Assembly: GCA_016125585.1 (NCBI GenBank)
Contig: WGLL01000007.1
Span: forward strand, 248,001 to 312,000
From: Caulobacter sp.
Lineage (GTDB): Bacteria; Pseudomonadota; Alphaproteobacteria; Caulobacterales; Caulobacteraceae
DNA length: 64,000 nucleotides
Direction of reading: 5' to 3'
In this document: in pieces, positions 45,300 through 52,877 of the stretch
Layout: each line of letters begins with the position of its first letter
Position numbering within the stretch: position 1 is the stretch's first letter
Made by a program: the position numbers and the translations under genes
The notes under the pieces: model-generated
What the model was told of the DNA's origin: nothing
The model's database searches: none
Seen by the model: only the letters and a program-made list of their open reading frames with translations

Positions 45300-45326
45300 G
45301 GGGCGGCCTCCGGGCCGCCCCTTTTT
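45300..45326 (+). terminator. Rho-independent terminator
   Basis: GGGGCGGCC-TCCG-GGCCGCCCC-TTTTT: a perfect 9-bp stem, four-base loop and five T residues. It ends the small secreted protein gene and lies just before the convergent xthA stop. Confidence 0.93.
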
Positions 45327-45338
45327 CGCGCCTGCGGC

Positions 45339-46139
45339 TCAGAGATCCAGGGTGACGACGACCGGCACATGGTCGGAGGGCTTTTCCCAGCCCCGCACAT
45401 CGCGGCAGATCTCCACCCCGGTCAGGCGATCCGCGGCCTGGGCCGACAGCAGATGATGATCGATGCGGATGCCGTGGTTCCGCGGCCAGGCGCCGGCCTG
45501 ATAATCCCAGAAGGTGTAGCCGCCCGGGGCGCCATTCATCTGCATATAGGCGTCGGTCAGGCCCAGGTTCTTCAGGGCGCGAAAGGCGCCGCGGCTCTCG
45601 GGCTGGAACAGGGCGTCGTCCAGCCACCCTTCCGGCTTGTCGGCGTCTTCCGGTTCGGGAATGACATTGTAGTCGCCGCACAGCACCAGCGGCTCCTCAA
45701 ACGCCAGCAGCGCGCGCGCATGAGCGTTCAGGCGCGCCATCCAGTCCAGCTTGTATGTGAACTTGGCCGTCCCGACGGGATTGCCATTGGGCAGGTAAAG
45801 GCCGCCGACCCGCACCGGGCGCGGTCCCGAGATCAGGGCTTCAATGTAGCGGGCATGGTCGTCGGCCTCGCCGTCGGCCCCGGCGCCGTCAGCCCCCGGC
45901 AGGCCCTTCCTGACGTCTTCCATCGGACTCTTCGAAAGCAGGGCGACGCCGTTGTAGCTCTTCTGGCCGTGGGTCTCGACGTTGTAGCCCAGCCGCTCGA
46001 ACGCCTCGCGCGGGAACTTCTCGTCGACGCATTTGATCTCCTGCAGACAGGCGACGTCGGGCGCCGCTTCCTCGAACCACTGCAATACAGTTGGCAGGCG
46101 AGCATTGATGGAGTTCACATTCCAGGTGGCGATACGCAT
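45339..46139 (-). CDS. xthA: Exodeoxyribonuclease III
   Basis: A 266-residue apurinic/apyrimidinic endonuclease and 3'-5' exonuclease of base-excision repair. The EEP motifs are all present: MRIATWNVNSINARL (metal Asn), LQEIKC (metal Glu), GDYNVIPEPEDA, RIDHHLLS and the C-terminal SDHVPVVV with the catalytic His. Cytoplasmic. It has its own promoter region shared divergently with the small membrane-protein gene (36 bases). Confidence 0.96.
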   Translation of the reverse strand: MRIATWNVNSINARLPTVLQWFEEAAPDVACLQEIKCVDEKFPREAFERLGYNVETHGQKSYNGVALLSKSPMEDVRKGLPGADGAGADGEADDHARYIEALISGPRPVRVGGLYLPNGNPVGTAKFTYKLDWMARLNAHARALLAFEEPLVLCGDYNVIPEPEDADKPEGWLDDALFQPESRGAFRALKNLGLTDAYMQMNGAPGGYTFWDYQAGAWPRNHGIRIDHHLLSAQAADRLTGVEICRDVRGWEKPSDHVPVVVTLDL

Positions 46140-46175
46140 TGACGGCTCCGGCGGGACGCTGGAAGGCTAGAACCC

Positions 46176-46514
46176 ATGACCGAGGGGCTCAAGGGGCGAG
46201 AGCGACGGGAGAAGGGGCGACGGGCAATGCTGCTCGCCGCGCTGACTCTCGGCTGGCTGGGTCTAATCCCGTTCGGCGCAGTCGGCGCGCTGTTTTCGCC
46301 GCTGGTCTTCGATCATCGGCCGAATTTGCTGAACCCGGTCGCCTGGCTGGGCTTTCTGCTGATCGTCGGCTTCTGGATCGTCTGTATCCTGGCCCCGTTC
46401 GTCGCCTGGGTGGCCTGGAAGCGGGGCCAGGAGCCCCACGCCTGGATCGCCATCGCCGTGCCGGCCGCCTGGCTGATGGCCATGGGGCTGTCTCTTCAGT
46501 TCGTCCCCTTCTGA
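46176..46514 (+). CDS. Small integral membrane protein
   Basis: A 112-residue protein with a basic N-terminus and three hydrophobic helices (about 20-42 LAALTLGWLGLIPFGAVGAL, 56-79 and 91-110). I recognise no family and no motif. It is divergent from xthA. Its last 19 bases overlap the end of the convergent hydrolase gene, a compact convergent arrangement. It could be a transporter accessory or an unassigned DUF protein. Confidence 0.6.
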   Translation: MTEGLKGRERREKGRRAMLLAALTLGWLGLIPFGAVGALFSPLVFDHRPNLLNPVAWLGFLLIVGFWIVCILAPFVAWVAWKRGQEPHAWIAIAVPAAWLMAMGLSLQFVPF

Positions 46515-47482
46515 GCCCTGATGAAATCGGCAATGGCCGAGACCACCCCGGGCGCCAGCGGCAGGGACGGGTCGGCATAGGCGGCGACGTTGGGCCCCCG
46601 GTCCGCCGGCGCGACCTTCAGCACGTGGTTGACGCCGTCCAGCACCACCAGCCTCGCGGCCGGTTGCGCCGCCTTGAGCCGGTTCGCGTCCTCAATGCTG
46701 ACCTGAATGTCGGTCGAGCCCTGCAGGATCATCACCGGGCCCTTGTAGGCGGCGATCAGATCGGCGGGATCATAGGCCATCTCCGCGCGCCAGAAGCCCT
46801 GAATGGCCTTGTGGAACAGCCCCAGCAGGGCCGGCGGCATTCCGGTGGTGTCGACATCCTTGCCCGCCTCCAGCGCGTCGATGGCCGCCAGGGCCTGGGG
46901 CAGCAGGGCGGCGTTGGCCGGGTTGGCCTTCAGCTGTTCACGCAGCACATCGCCGATCGGCCGACCGGCCCCCGACAGCAGGATCAGGCCACAGACGCCG
47001 GTGTTGTCCTGGCCGGCGATCAGCGCCACCAGCGCGCCCTCGCTGTGACCCGCCAGCCAGGCGCAGGGCGCGCCGGTCTCGGCTCGCGCCTTGGCCGCCC
47101 AGGCCAAAGCGTCGGCGGCCAGGATGTCCACGGTCACGGCGTTCGGGTCGGCCGCGGCGGGACCACTGGCGAACATGCCGCGCTTGTCGACCCGGATCGA
47201 GGCGATCCCCTGATCTGCCAGCCCCTCGGCCAGCAGGCGATAGGTCGAGGCCTTGACCCCCAGCGGGCTGTTTCCGTCCCGGTCCGTGGGACCGGAGCCG
47301 GCCAGGATCACCACCACCGGTCCGCCGCGCGCTCCGGCCGGGCTCAGCAGCGTCCCCTTCAGAGGCGCAGGCCCGCCCGGGATCTCCACAAAGGTCTCCG
47401 TCGGGGCCGCGGCCAGGGACGGCGTCGCCAGGGCGCAGGGGAGGGCAAGCGCCGCTAAAGCGGCCAGGTTGAGGGCTTTCAT
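46496..47482 (-). CDS. Exported alpha/beta hydrolase
   Basis: A 328-residue serine hydrolase with a signal peptide (about 1-25). The oxyanion region VVVILAGSGPTDRDGNSPLG, nucleophile elbow AGHSEGAL (about 145), the Asp in LQGSTDIQV and the His in GVNHVLK make a complete catalytic triad. This layout matches the exported esterase/lipase-type alpha/beta hydrolases with a GSGPxDRDGN signature. Substrate unknown. The 3' end overlaps the small membrane gene by 19 bases. Confidence 0.88.
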   Translation of the reverse strand: MKALNLAALAALALPCALATPSLAAAPTETFVEIPGGPAPLKGTLLSPAGARGGPVVVILAGSGPTDRDGNSPLGVKASTYRLLAEGLADQGIASIRVDKRGMFASGPAAADPNAVTVDILAADALAWAAKARAETGAPCAWLAGHSEGALVALIAGQDNTGVCGLILLSGAGRPIGDVLREQLKANPANAALLPQALAAIDALEAGKDVDTTGMPPALLGLFHKAIQGFWRAEMAYDPADLIAAYKGPVMILQGSTDIQVSIEDANRLKAAQPAARLVVLDGVNHVLKVAPADRGPNVAAYADPSLPLAPGVVSAIADFIRAQKGTN

Positions 47483-47503
47483 CAGAATTCCTTTCGAGAC
47501 GAC

Positions 47504-48178
47504 CTAGACGGCGCGCCGGTCGGGGTCGGCGCGCCAGACCCGCCAGCTTTCGAAGACAGAGACGACGGCGATCAGCAGCACCCCGGTGACCACCGCGCTG
47601 ACCGCCTGATGCGAGGGCAGGAACGGCATGACGGGCAGGGCGATCAGGCCGCCCCAGAAGAACAGGCGGCCGGCCAGCCGGTTTGACCGGTCCCAGGCCA
47701 GGCGGCTGTTAAGGCTCCAGGGCGTGCGAACTCCGACCAGGGCGTTGGGCGGAACCTTGCCGATGAAGGCCCCCGTCACCGCCAGAACCACGCAGATCAC
47801 CGCGCTCGCCAGTCGCCCGCCCTCGGCCGGGTCAAAGGACGGGCTGGCCAGGGCCAGCGGCAGCAGGGTCAGCAGTCCCATGATCGCCAGGCAGACGCCC
47901 TGGGCCAGGGTCAGGCCGCGCCGTCGCGCCTCGGATGGTCCGCTGGCCCGCAGGCTGAAGGAGATGGCGCCGACCAGAATCAGGGTGATGCCGGCGAGGG
48001 CGACGATGAACCAGGCCGCCTCGACGCGGTCCCCCCAGCGGTCGACGACGCCCTGGTAGTTGAAGTGCATCGGCACGGGACCGGTGGACCCTTGCGTCGC
48101 CGTGACGCCGGCGGCGGCCAGCTGCAGGGCGATCACGGCTATCGCGGCCATTTCAATGCGGGTGGGCTTGAGGGTCAT
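47504..48178 (-). CDS. SdpI/DUF1648-family membrane protein
   Basis: A 224-residue membrane protein with six predicted helices. The N-terminal DUF1648 feature (VPMHFNYQGVVDRWGDR) and the SdpI core (GAFIGKVPPNALVGVRTPWSLNSRLAWDRSNRLAGRLFFWGG) are clear. In Bacillus subtilis SdpI gives immunity to the toxin SDP and controls the repressor SdpR. It overlaps the upstream ArsR-type gene by four bases, so this is an sdpRI-like pair. No toxin gene is visible nearby. Confidence 0.88.
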   Translation of the reverse strand: MTLKPTRIEMAAIAVIALQLAAAGVTATQGSTGPVPMHFNYQGVVDRWGDRVEAAWFIVALAGITLILVGAISFSLRASGPSEARRRGLTLAQGVCLAIMGLLTLLPLALASPSFDPAEGGRLASAVICVVLAVTGAFIGKVPPNALVGVRTPWSLNSRLAWDRSNRLAGRLFFWGGLIALPVMPFLPSHQAVSAVVTGVLLIAVVSVFESWRVWRADPDRRAV

Positions 48179-48477
48179 GAGGCGGATTCCTCGGGTTTGG
48201 TTGCGACGGGGGCGGATTGACCTGTCCCCATCAGGTCCATGAGGAAGGCCAGCGCTTCCTCGACGGCGGAAATGTTGAGGCGGTAGATGATCGAGGCGCC
48301 GTCCCGCTCGGACTCCACCAGCCCTGCGTCGCGCAGGGTGGTCAGATGGCCGGTGATGGTCGGCCAGGCCATGTCGAAGGCGGCGGCGATGTCGCCGGAC
48401 GACCGGGGACCTGGCCGCAGCATCTCGATGATCTGCCGGCGGGCCGGATGGGACAGGGCTTTGAACAGGCTGTTCAT
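48175..48477 (-). CDS. ArsR-family repressor (SdpR-like)
   Basis: A 100-residue single winged-helix protein (FKALSHPARRQIIEML, SSGDIAAAFDMAWPTITGHLTTLRDAGLVES, RDGASIIYRLN). The size and the pairing with SdpI-like downstream match SdpR, which represses its own operon until SdpI sequesters it at the membrane. It has no metal-binding cysteine pair. A near-perfect 20-bp palindrome lies 13 bases before its start. Confidence 0.88.
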   Translation of the reverse strand: MNSLFKALSHPARRQIIEMLRPGPRSSGDIAAAFDMAWPTITGHLTTLRDAGLVESERDGASIIYRLNISAVEEALAFLMDLMGTGQSAPVATKPEESAS

Positions 48478-48490
48478 GAGGAAGAATACT

Positions 48491-48510
48491 AATTAGGAAC
48501 TTTCCGAATT
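48491..48510. promoter_or_regulatory. Palindromic operator for the SdpR-like repressor
   Basis: AATTAGGAACTTTCCGAATT is symmetric at nine of ten pairs (AATT-x-GGAA centre), in an A/T-rich island 13 bases upstream of the repressor start. The location is right for autorepression. Confidence 0.65.
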
Positions 48511-48621
48511 GCAAGGGGAATTAGTGAAAAGGCTAAGCGCGCCCGGCACGGACCTTTGCCGCTTCAACGCTTCGGGTTTTCGTGAACTTGCGGCTAGACT
48601 GCCCACGGTCAGGGAGGGGTC

Positions 48622-49857
48622 ATGTTGCAGGGGCCAGGGAAAGCGCCGTCGGGTTCTTCCGCACGCCGTTGCGGCCGGCCCGCCACGCTCGGGCGGGCGG
48701 CATGGCGTCGCATCTTGAAATCAGCCGGGCCGGCTGTCGCGCTCCTGATGGCGCCGGCAATCCTGCTTGCGGCCTGCGGCAAGACCCCCGGGCGCAACGA
48801 GCCTGTGGCTTCAACCCCAATGACGCCGGCCGTCGGGGCGAGGTCGGCGGCAATGGACCCCGGCGCACAAATCTACGCCTCGGCCTGCTCGACCTGCCAC
48901 CAACCCAACGGCGCCGGCGTGCGCGGTGCGGTCCCGCCTCTGGGCGATCCGGCGTTTTCCGATCCGACGGTTCTGGTGGCGATCATCCTTCGCGGCGTCG
49001 AAGGGCCCGTTCGGGTCGGCCGCGTGACCTATGACGGCGCCATGCCGGGGTTCTCCGGGGTGCTGACGGACGCCGAGATCGCCCAGGTCGCCTCACACGT
49101 CAGCCGCGCCTGGGGTGACGGCGGCGCCCCCATCGATTCGGCCGTCGTCGCCAGGGCGCGGGCAAAGGCCGCCGGGGCCGGCCCCTGGAAGGGCGGTCAG
49201 GCTATGGCGGGACTCTCGCCCGCCCTTGCTCCACAGCCGGCCTGGACCGGTCCCGCGCCGTGGGCCGCCGACCCCGCCGTCCTGACCCTGATCAACGAGG
49301 GCCGGGGTGAGGCTCTCGCCTGTTCCGGCTGTCACGGGCCCCAGGGGCAGGGGGGCGATCCCATTCCCCGCCTGTCCGGCCTGCCGTCGGCCTATATCGC
49401 CGCCCAGCTGGACGCCTTCGCCTCGGGGCGACGATCCAACGATCAGATGTCGGGCGTCGCCAGGGCGCTCAGCCCCGCCGAACGCCAGGCGCTGGGCGAC
49501 TACTATGGCCGCCAATCGGCCCCTTCCACGGCCACGCCGTCGCTCGGCGGCGACCGGCAGGCCGGCGCCCGCCTGGCGCTGCAGGGGGACTGGTCACGCG
49601 ATATCCCCGCCTGTTTCGCCTGCCACGGTCCTTCCGGCTTCGGCGGCGGGCCGCGCCTCCCGGCCCTGGCGGCGCAACAACCGGCCTACACGGCCGCTCA
49701 GCTGGCGGCCTGGGCCAGCGGCAAGCGCACAGGCGATCCGGGCAATCTGATGGGCGATGTCGCCAGGCGGCTGTCGGAGGCCGACCGCCTTGCATTGGCG
49801 GACTACCTGGCCGGGCTGCCGTCCAATCCGGCCGCCGCCCGGAAGGACAGGCGTTAA
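48622..49857 (+). CDS. Triheme c-type cytochrome lipoprotein
   Basis: A 411-residue protein with three heme-binding motifs CSTCH (89-93), CSGCH (234-238) and CFACH (331-335), each followed by a likely distal methionine (in YDGAMPGF, NDQMSGVA and GNLMGD). An unusual long N-terminus ends in a lipobox (LLAAC, Cys52), suggesting anchoring to a membrane. Three class I cytochrome domains in series, with the last two closely alike. GGGAGGGG precedes the ATG. It is followed by the TsdA-like gene after only 3 bases, so it probably carries electrons to or from it. Confidence 0.9.
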   Translation: MLQGPGKAPSGSSARRCGRPATLGRAAWRRILKSAGPAVALLMAPAILLAACGKTPGRNEPVASTPMTPAVGARSAAMDPGAQIYASACSTCHQPNGAGVRGAVPPLGDPAFSDPTVLVAIILRGVEGPVRVGRVTYDGAMPGFSGVLTDAEIAQVASHVSRAWGDGGAPIDSAVVARARAKAAGAGPWKGGQAMAGLSPALAPQPAWTGPAPWAADPAVLTLINEGRGEALACSGCHGPQGQGGDPIPRLSGLPSAYIAAQLDAFASGRRSNDQMSGVARALSPAERQALGDYYGRQSAPSTATPSLGGDRQAGARLALQGDWSRDIPACFACHGPSGFGGGPRLPALAAQQPAYTAAQLAAWASGKRTGDPGNLMGDVARRLSEADRLALADYLAGLPSNPAAARKDRR

Positions 49858-49860
49858 AGC

Positions 49861-50874
49861 ATGCCCCAGCCTATCGAGACGCCTCAAGACGGACCCGGCC
49901 CCGCCTCGTCGCCAGGACGGGGCCTGATCCGCGACCTGCTGATCGCCTCCGCGGGCGGTCTGGCGGTGCTTGTCGTCGGCCTGTCGGCGATGAGCCTCGG
50001 CTGGATCGGCGACAAGGGGACGGACGCGCCAGCGACGCCCCGTGCGGCTCGGGAGGCGGCCTATTTCCAGCCGCCGCCGCGATCGGCCATCCCTGACGGG
50101 CCTGACGGCGAGGCCATCCGGCGCGGCGAGGCGTTGTTCATGAACACGCCGGCCAATGCGGCGGCCTTCACCGGCAACAGTCTGTCCTGCGTCAACTGTC
50201 ACCTGGACGGCGGACGCCGCGCCAACGCCTCGCCGATGTGGTCGGCCTGGGGTCTCTATCCGATGTTCCGCGCCAAGAACGGCCGCATCAATACGATGGA
50301 AGACCGGATCATGGGCTGCTTCACCTTTTCGATGAACGCCCAAGCCTCATCGAGCGGCGGCCCGCCCCCGGCCGGGCACGACATCTACCGGGACCTTCAG
50401 GCCTATATGCATTATCTCGCCACCGGCGCGCCGTCCGGGGTCGAGATGGCGGGCGGCGGCTATCCGAAGGTGGATCTGCCCTCGCAAGGCTATGATCCGC
50501 GGCGCGGCGCGGGGGTCTATGCGACCAACTGCGCCCTCTGTCACGGCGAGGATGGCCAGGGCCGCACCAACGCCAACGGCCAGCCGGTCTTTCCGCCGCT
50601 CTGGGGGCCGCAGTCCTACAACTGGGGCGCCGGCATGGCCCGGATCAACACCGCCGCCGCCTTCATCAAGACCAACATGCCCCTGGGCCAGACCGGGCGG
50701 TTGAGCGATCAGGAAGCCTGGGACGTCGCCGCCTTCATCAACAGCCATGAGCGTCCGCGCGACCCGCGCCAGACCGGCACGGTGCAGGAAAACGCCCGGC
50801 GCAATCACACCGGCGGCAAGACCTTCTACGGCAAGGTCGTCGACGGCCGTCTTCTCGGCGGCGGCGTGCGCTGA
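49861..50874 (+). CDS. TsdA-like diheme c-type cytochrome (putative thiosulfate dehydrogenase)
   Basis: A 337-residue protein with an N-terminal membrane anchor (24-46) and two heme sites, CVNCH (110-114) and CALCH (224-228). The N-terminal half matches TsdA: GNSLSCVNCHLDGGR, a WGLYPMFRAKNG stretch, and NTMEDRIMGCFTFSMN with Cys153, the residue that in TsdA ligates heme 1. TsdA interconverts thiosulfate and tetrathionate. The upstream triheme lipoprotein is a plausible electron partner, as TsdB is elsewhere. Activity has not been shown; a related oxidoreductase is possible. Confidence 0.82.
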   Translation: MPQPIETPQDGPGPASSPGRGLIRDLLIASAGGLAVLVVGLSAMSLGWIGDKGTDAPATPRAAREAAYFQPPPRSAIPDGPDGEAIRRGEALFMNTPANAAAFTGNSLSCVNCHLDGGRRANASPMWSAWGLYPMFRAKNGRINTMEDRIMGCFTFSMNAQASSSGGPPPAGHDIYRDLQAYMHYLATGAPSGVEMAGGGYPKVDLPSQGYDPRRGAGVYATNCALCHGEDGQGRTNANGQPVFPPLWGPQSYNWGAGMARINTAAAFIKTNMPLGQTGRLSDQEAWDVAAFINSHERPRDPRQTGTVQENARRNHTGGKTFYGKVVDGRLLGGGVR

Positions 50875-50892
50875 ACGCCGGCGGGGTGGGGC

Positions 50893-51516
50893 TCAGGCCT
50901 CGGCGTCTCCGGCGAAGGCGATAAGGTTTCCGGCCGGGTCCTCGACAATGAAGGACATTGCGCCCCAGCGCTCGCGTCTGAGCGACTGCCTGAAGGTCAG
51001 CCCGGCGGCGCTGTAGGTCTCGAACAGAGCCCGGGCGTCGCGAAGCGTCAGGGTCGCCGCCAGGGCGTCCGCCTCCCGATCCCGGAAATCGGCGTCCAGG
51101 ACCGGCCCTTCGACCCGCCTCAAATTCAGACGCCAGCCGCCCTGTCTGATCTGGGCGTAGGTCGCCGGCTGGCCATGGCTGAACGCCACTGAAAAGCCCA
51201 GTCGCTCGACATAGAAGGCGAGGGCGACATCGAGGTCGGGAACGAAGAGTTGCGGCTCGGCGACCATCGGACCGGCCTCCTCAGCCGCGATCAGGGCGGC
51301 GATGTCGTGGCCCATCACGGTCAGTCCGGTGACCCTGGCGTCGCTGATCGACACGCCGGACAGATCGACGTTCGAGAACCGGGCCTCTCGCAGGGTCGCA
51401 TTGGTGAAGGCGGCCCGCGCCAGATTGACGTCCTCGAACCGGGCCCCGGCCAGGGTGCAGTCCGTGAACACCGCGCCGTTCAGGGCCCGGTCGTTAAACT
51501 GTTCGATCTCGTTCAT
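50893..51516 (-). CDS. Pentapeptide-repeat / VOC (glyoxalase-fold) fusion protein
   Basis: A 207-residue fusion. Residues about 5-65 form about ten pentapeptide repeats of the A(D/N)LxF type (LNGAVFTDCTLAGARFEDVNLARAAFTNATLREARF); residues about 80-205 form a VOC domain (PQLFVPDLDVALAFYVERLGFSVAF, GGWRLNLRR, FIVEDPAGNLIAFAG) as in bleomycin-resistance and dioxygenase proteins. The start at 51516 has an AGGGACC site. It follows the marR gene by 37 bases on the same strand, so MarR probably regulates it. Confidence 0.82.
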   Translation of the reverse strand: MNEIEQFNDRALNGAVFTDCTLAGARFEDVNLARAAFTNATLREARFSNVDLSGVSISDARVTGLTVMGHDIAALIAAEEAGPMVAEPQLFVPDLDVALAFYVERLGFSVAFSHGQPATYAQIRQGGWRLNLRRVEGPVLDADFRDREADALAATLTLRDARALFETYSAAGLTFRQSLRRERWGAMSFIVEDPAGNLIAFAGDAEA

Positions 51517-51553
51517 GGGCTGGTCCCTGGAATGAGGTTCGCGAAGAGGGCGG

Positions 51554-52030
51554 TCAGGATTTGCTGTCCGGTCCGGCGTCGGACCTGCGATCAATGTCGA
51601 TCAGCGCCGCCAGCGTCCGTCGGGCGGCGGCGACATCCGCCTCGCCGACCATGGCGACAAGTCGGGCGTCGATGGCGTTTCGCGCCGTCGCCTGAATCTC
51701 CGCGCAGCGCCGGCCGCGATCGGTCAGGGTGATGATCAGCTGCCGCCGGTCCCGCTCGTCCGGTGTCCGGCTCAGATAGCCCCGGTTGACCAGGGTATCG
51801 ACCAGTTGGCCGGCGCCCTGCCGGGTGATGCCCAGTTCCCTGACCAGCCGGCTGATCGGCGCCCCTTCCGCTCCCAGGGCCAGTCCGCCGAGGATGTAGA
51901 GGCCATTGGCCGGAATATCGTCAAAGCCCTCGCTCGCCAGCGCCTCCCGCATCGCCCGGCCATAGGTCTTGCGGGCATGGCGCAGCAGGGCCGGGAAGGC
52001 GACGTCGTGATGCCAGGGTCGATCGGTCAT
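51554..52030 (-). CDS. MarR-family transcriptional regulator
   Basis: A 158-residue MarR regulator with the winged-helix core GAPISRLVRELGITRQGAGQLVDTLVNRGYLSRTPDERDRRQLIITLTDRGR (the wing DxRDRR included) and flanking dimer helices. The start at 52030 is used; 9 further codons are open upstream. The A/T-rich divergent region to the YCII gene (with GTAAAGTAACTAGACTATC) is the expected operator site. It likely controls both flanking genes; ligand unknown. Confidence 0.88.
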   Translation of the reverse strand: MTDRPWHHDVAFPALLRHARKTYGRAMREALASEGFDDIPANGLYILGGLALGAEGAPISRLVRELGITRQGAGQLVDTLVNRGYLSRTPDERDRRQLIITLTDRGRRCAEIQATARNAIDARLVAMVGEADVAAARRTLAALIDIDRRSDAGPDSKS

Positions 52031-52153
52031 GCAGGGACGGTAGCGGCGAACCTGCATTTTGTAAAGTAACTAGACTATCAATAAGATTTCCCATATTTTT
52101 TGCCTCGACGGACTCCCGCGCGGCAGCCGAGGCAAGTGATCGAGAGGTCAGCC

Positions 52154-52447
52154 ATGGAAGACTTCATCCTGTTGATGCACGACGATGCGGCCACGCCGCC
52201 GAGCGCGGCGCTCTGGGCCGCCTACATCGCTGATCTGACAGGCCAGGGCGTCTTCGGCGGCGGCAGCGCGATGGGGGAGCGCGAAGTGTTCCGCAAGCAG
52301 CTGGCCCCGGGCAGGCCGAGCCCGCACCTGACCGGCTACATTCGCGTTCGCGCGGCGAGCCTGGGGGATGCCGCGCGCCTGCTGGTCGGCAATCCTGTCT
52401 ATGAGTGCGGCGGAACCGTCGAGATCAGAGCCTTGCCGCGCGACTGA
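52154..52447 (+). CDS. YCII-related small protein
   Basis: A 97-residue YciI-like ferredoxin-fold protein: EDFILLMHDD opening strand, helix SAALWAAYIADLTGQGVF, and the GYIRVRAASLGDAARLLVGNPVYECGGTVEIRAL ending. GAGAGGTC precedes the ATG by 5 bases. It is divergent from marR and may be regulated by it. The family role is unclear (some members have peroxidase or hydrolase activity), but it pairs with a VOC protein across the regulator. Confidence 0.8.
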   Translation: MEDFILLMHDDAATPPSAALWAAYIADLTGQGVFGGGSAMGEREVFRKQLAPGRPSPHLTGYIRVRAASLGDAARLLVGNPVYECGGTVEIRALPRD

Positions 52448-52465
52448 GCGGTCGGGACGACGGGA

Positions 52466-52798
52466 TCAGATCGAGAAGCTCACCCCGCAGCCGCAGCTGC
52501 TTTTGGCGTTGGGGTTTCGCACCCGGAACTCGGCCACGGCCAGCTCATCGACGAAATCGATTTCCGAGCCGGCCAGCAGGGCCAGCGACAGATCGTCGAC
52601 CAGGGCGGCGGCGCCGTCACGTTCGATCTTCATGTCGTCGGCCTCGGGAGTCTCGACCAGATCAAAGCGGTACTGGAAACCCGAGCAGCCGCCGCCATCG
52701 ACCGCGACGCGCAGCATCAGCGGACGGCCTTCCTTGGCCCCGATCGCACGAATGCGGGCGGCGGCGGATTCTGAAAGCGTAACGGTGGTGTCGGTCAT
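52466..52798 (-). CDS. erpA: A-type iron-sulfur cluster carrier protein
   Basis: A 110-residue A-type carrier that passes Fe-S clusters to target enzymes. The three invariant cysteines occur in GGGCSGFQY (about residue 38) and SSCGCGVSFSI at the C-terminus. The E-like signature fits ErpA as well as IscA; ErpA is chosen because it stands alone rather than with iscSU. It starts at 52798 and is divergent from dgt. Confidence 0.85.
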   Translation of the reverse strand: MTDTTVTLSESAAARIRAIGAKEGRPLMLRVAVDGGGCSGFQYRFDLVETPEADDMKIERDGAAALVDDLSLALLAGSEIDFVDELAVAEFRVRNPNAKSSCGCGVSFSI

Positions 52799-52877
52799 GC
52801 TGTGGAAAACTCTCTCAGGTCCTATATGTGCTTGCCCGCCCCGTCTGAAAAGGGGCGCCCCCTGACCAAGGCCGTCC

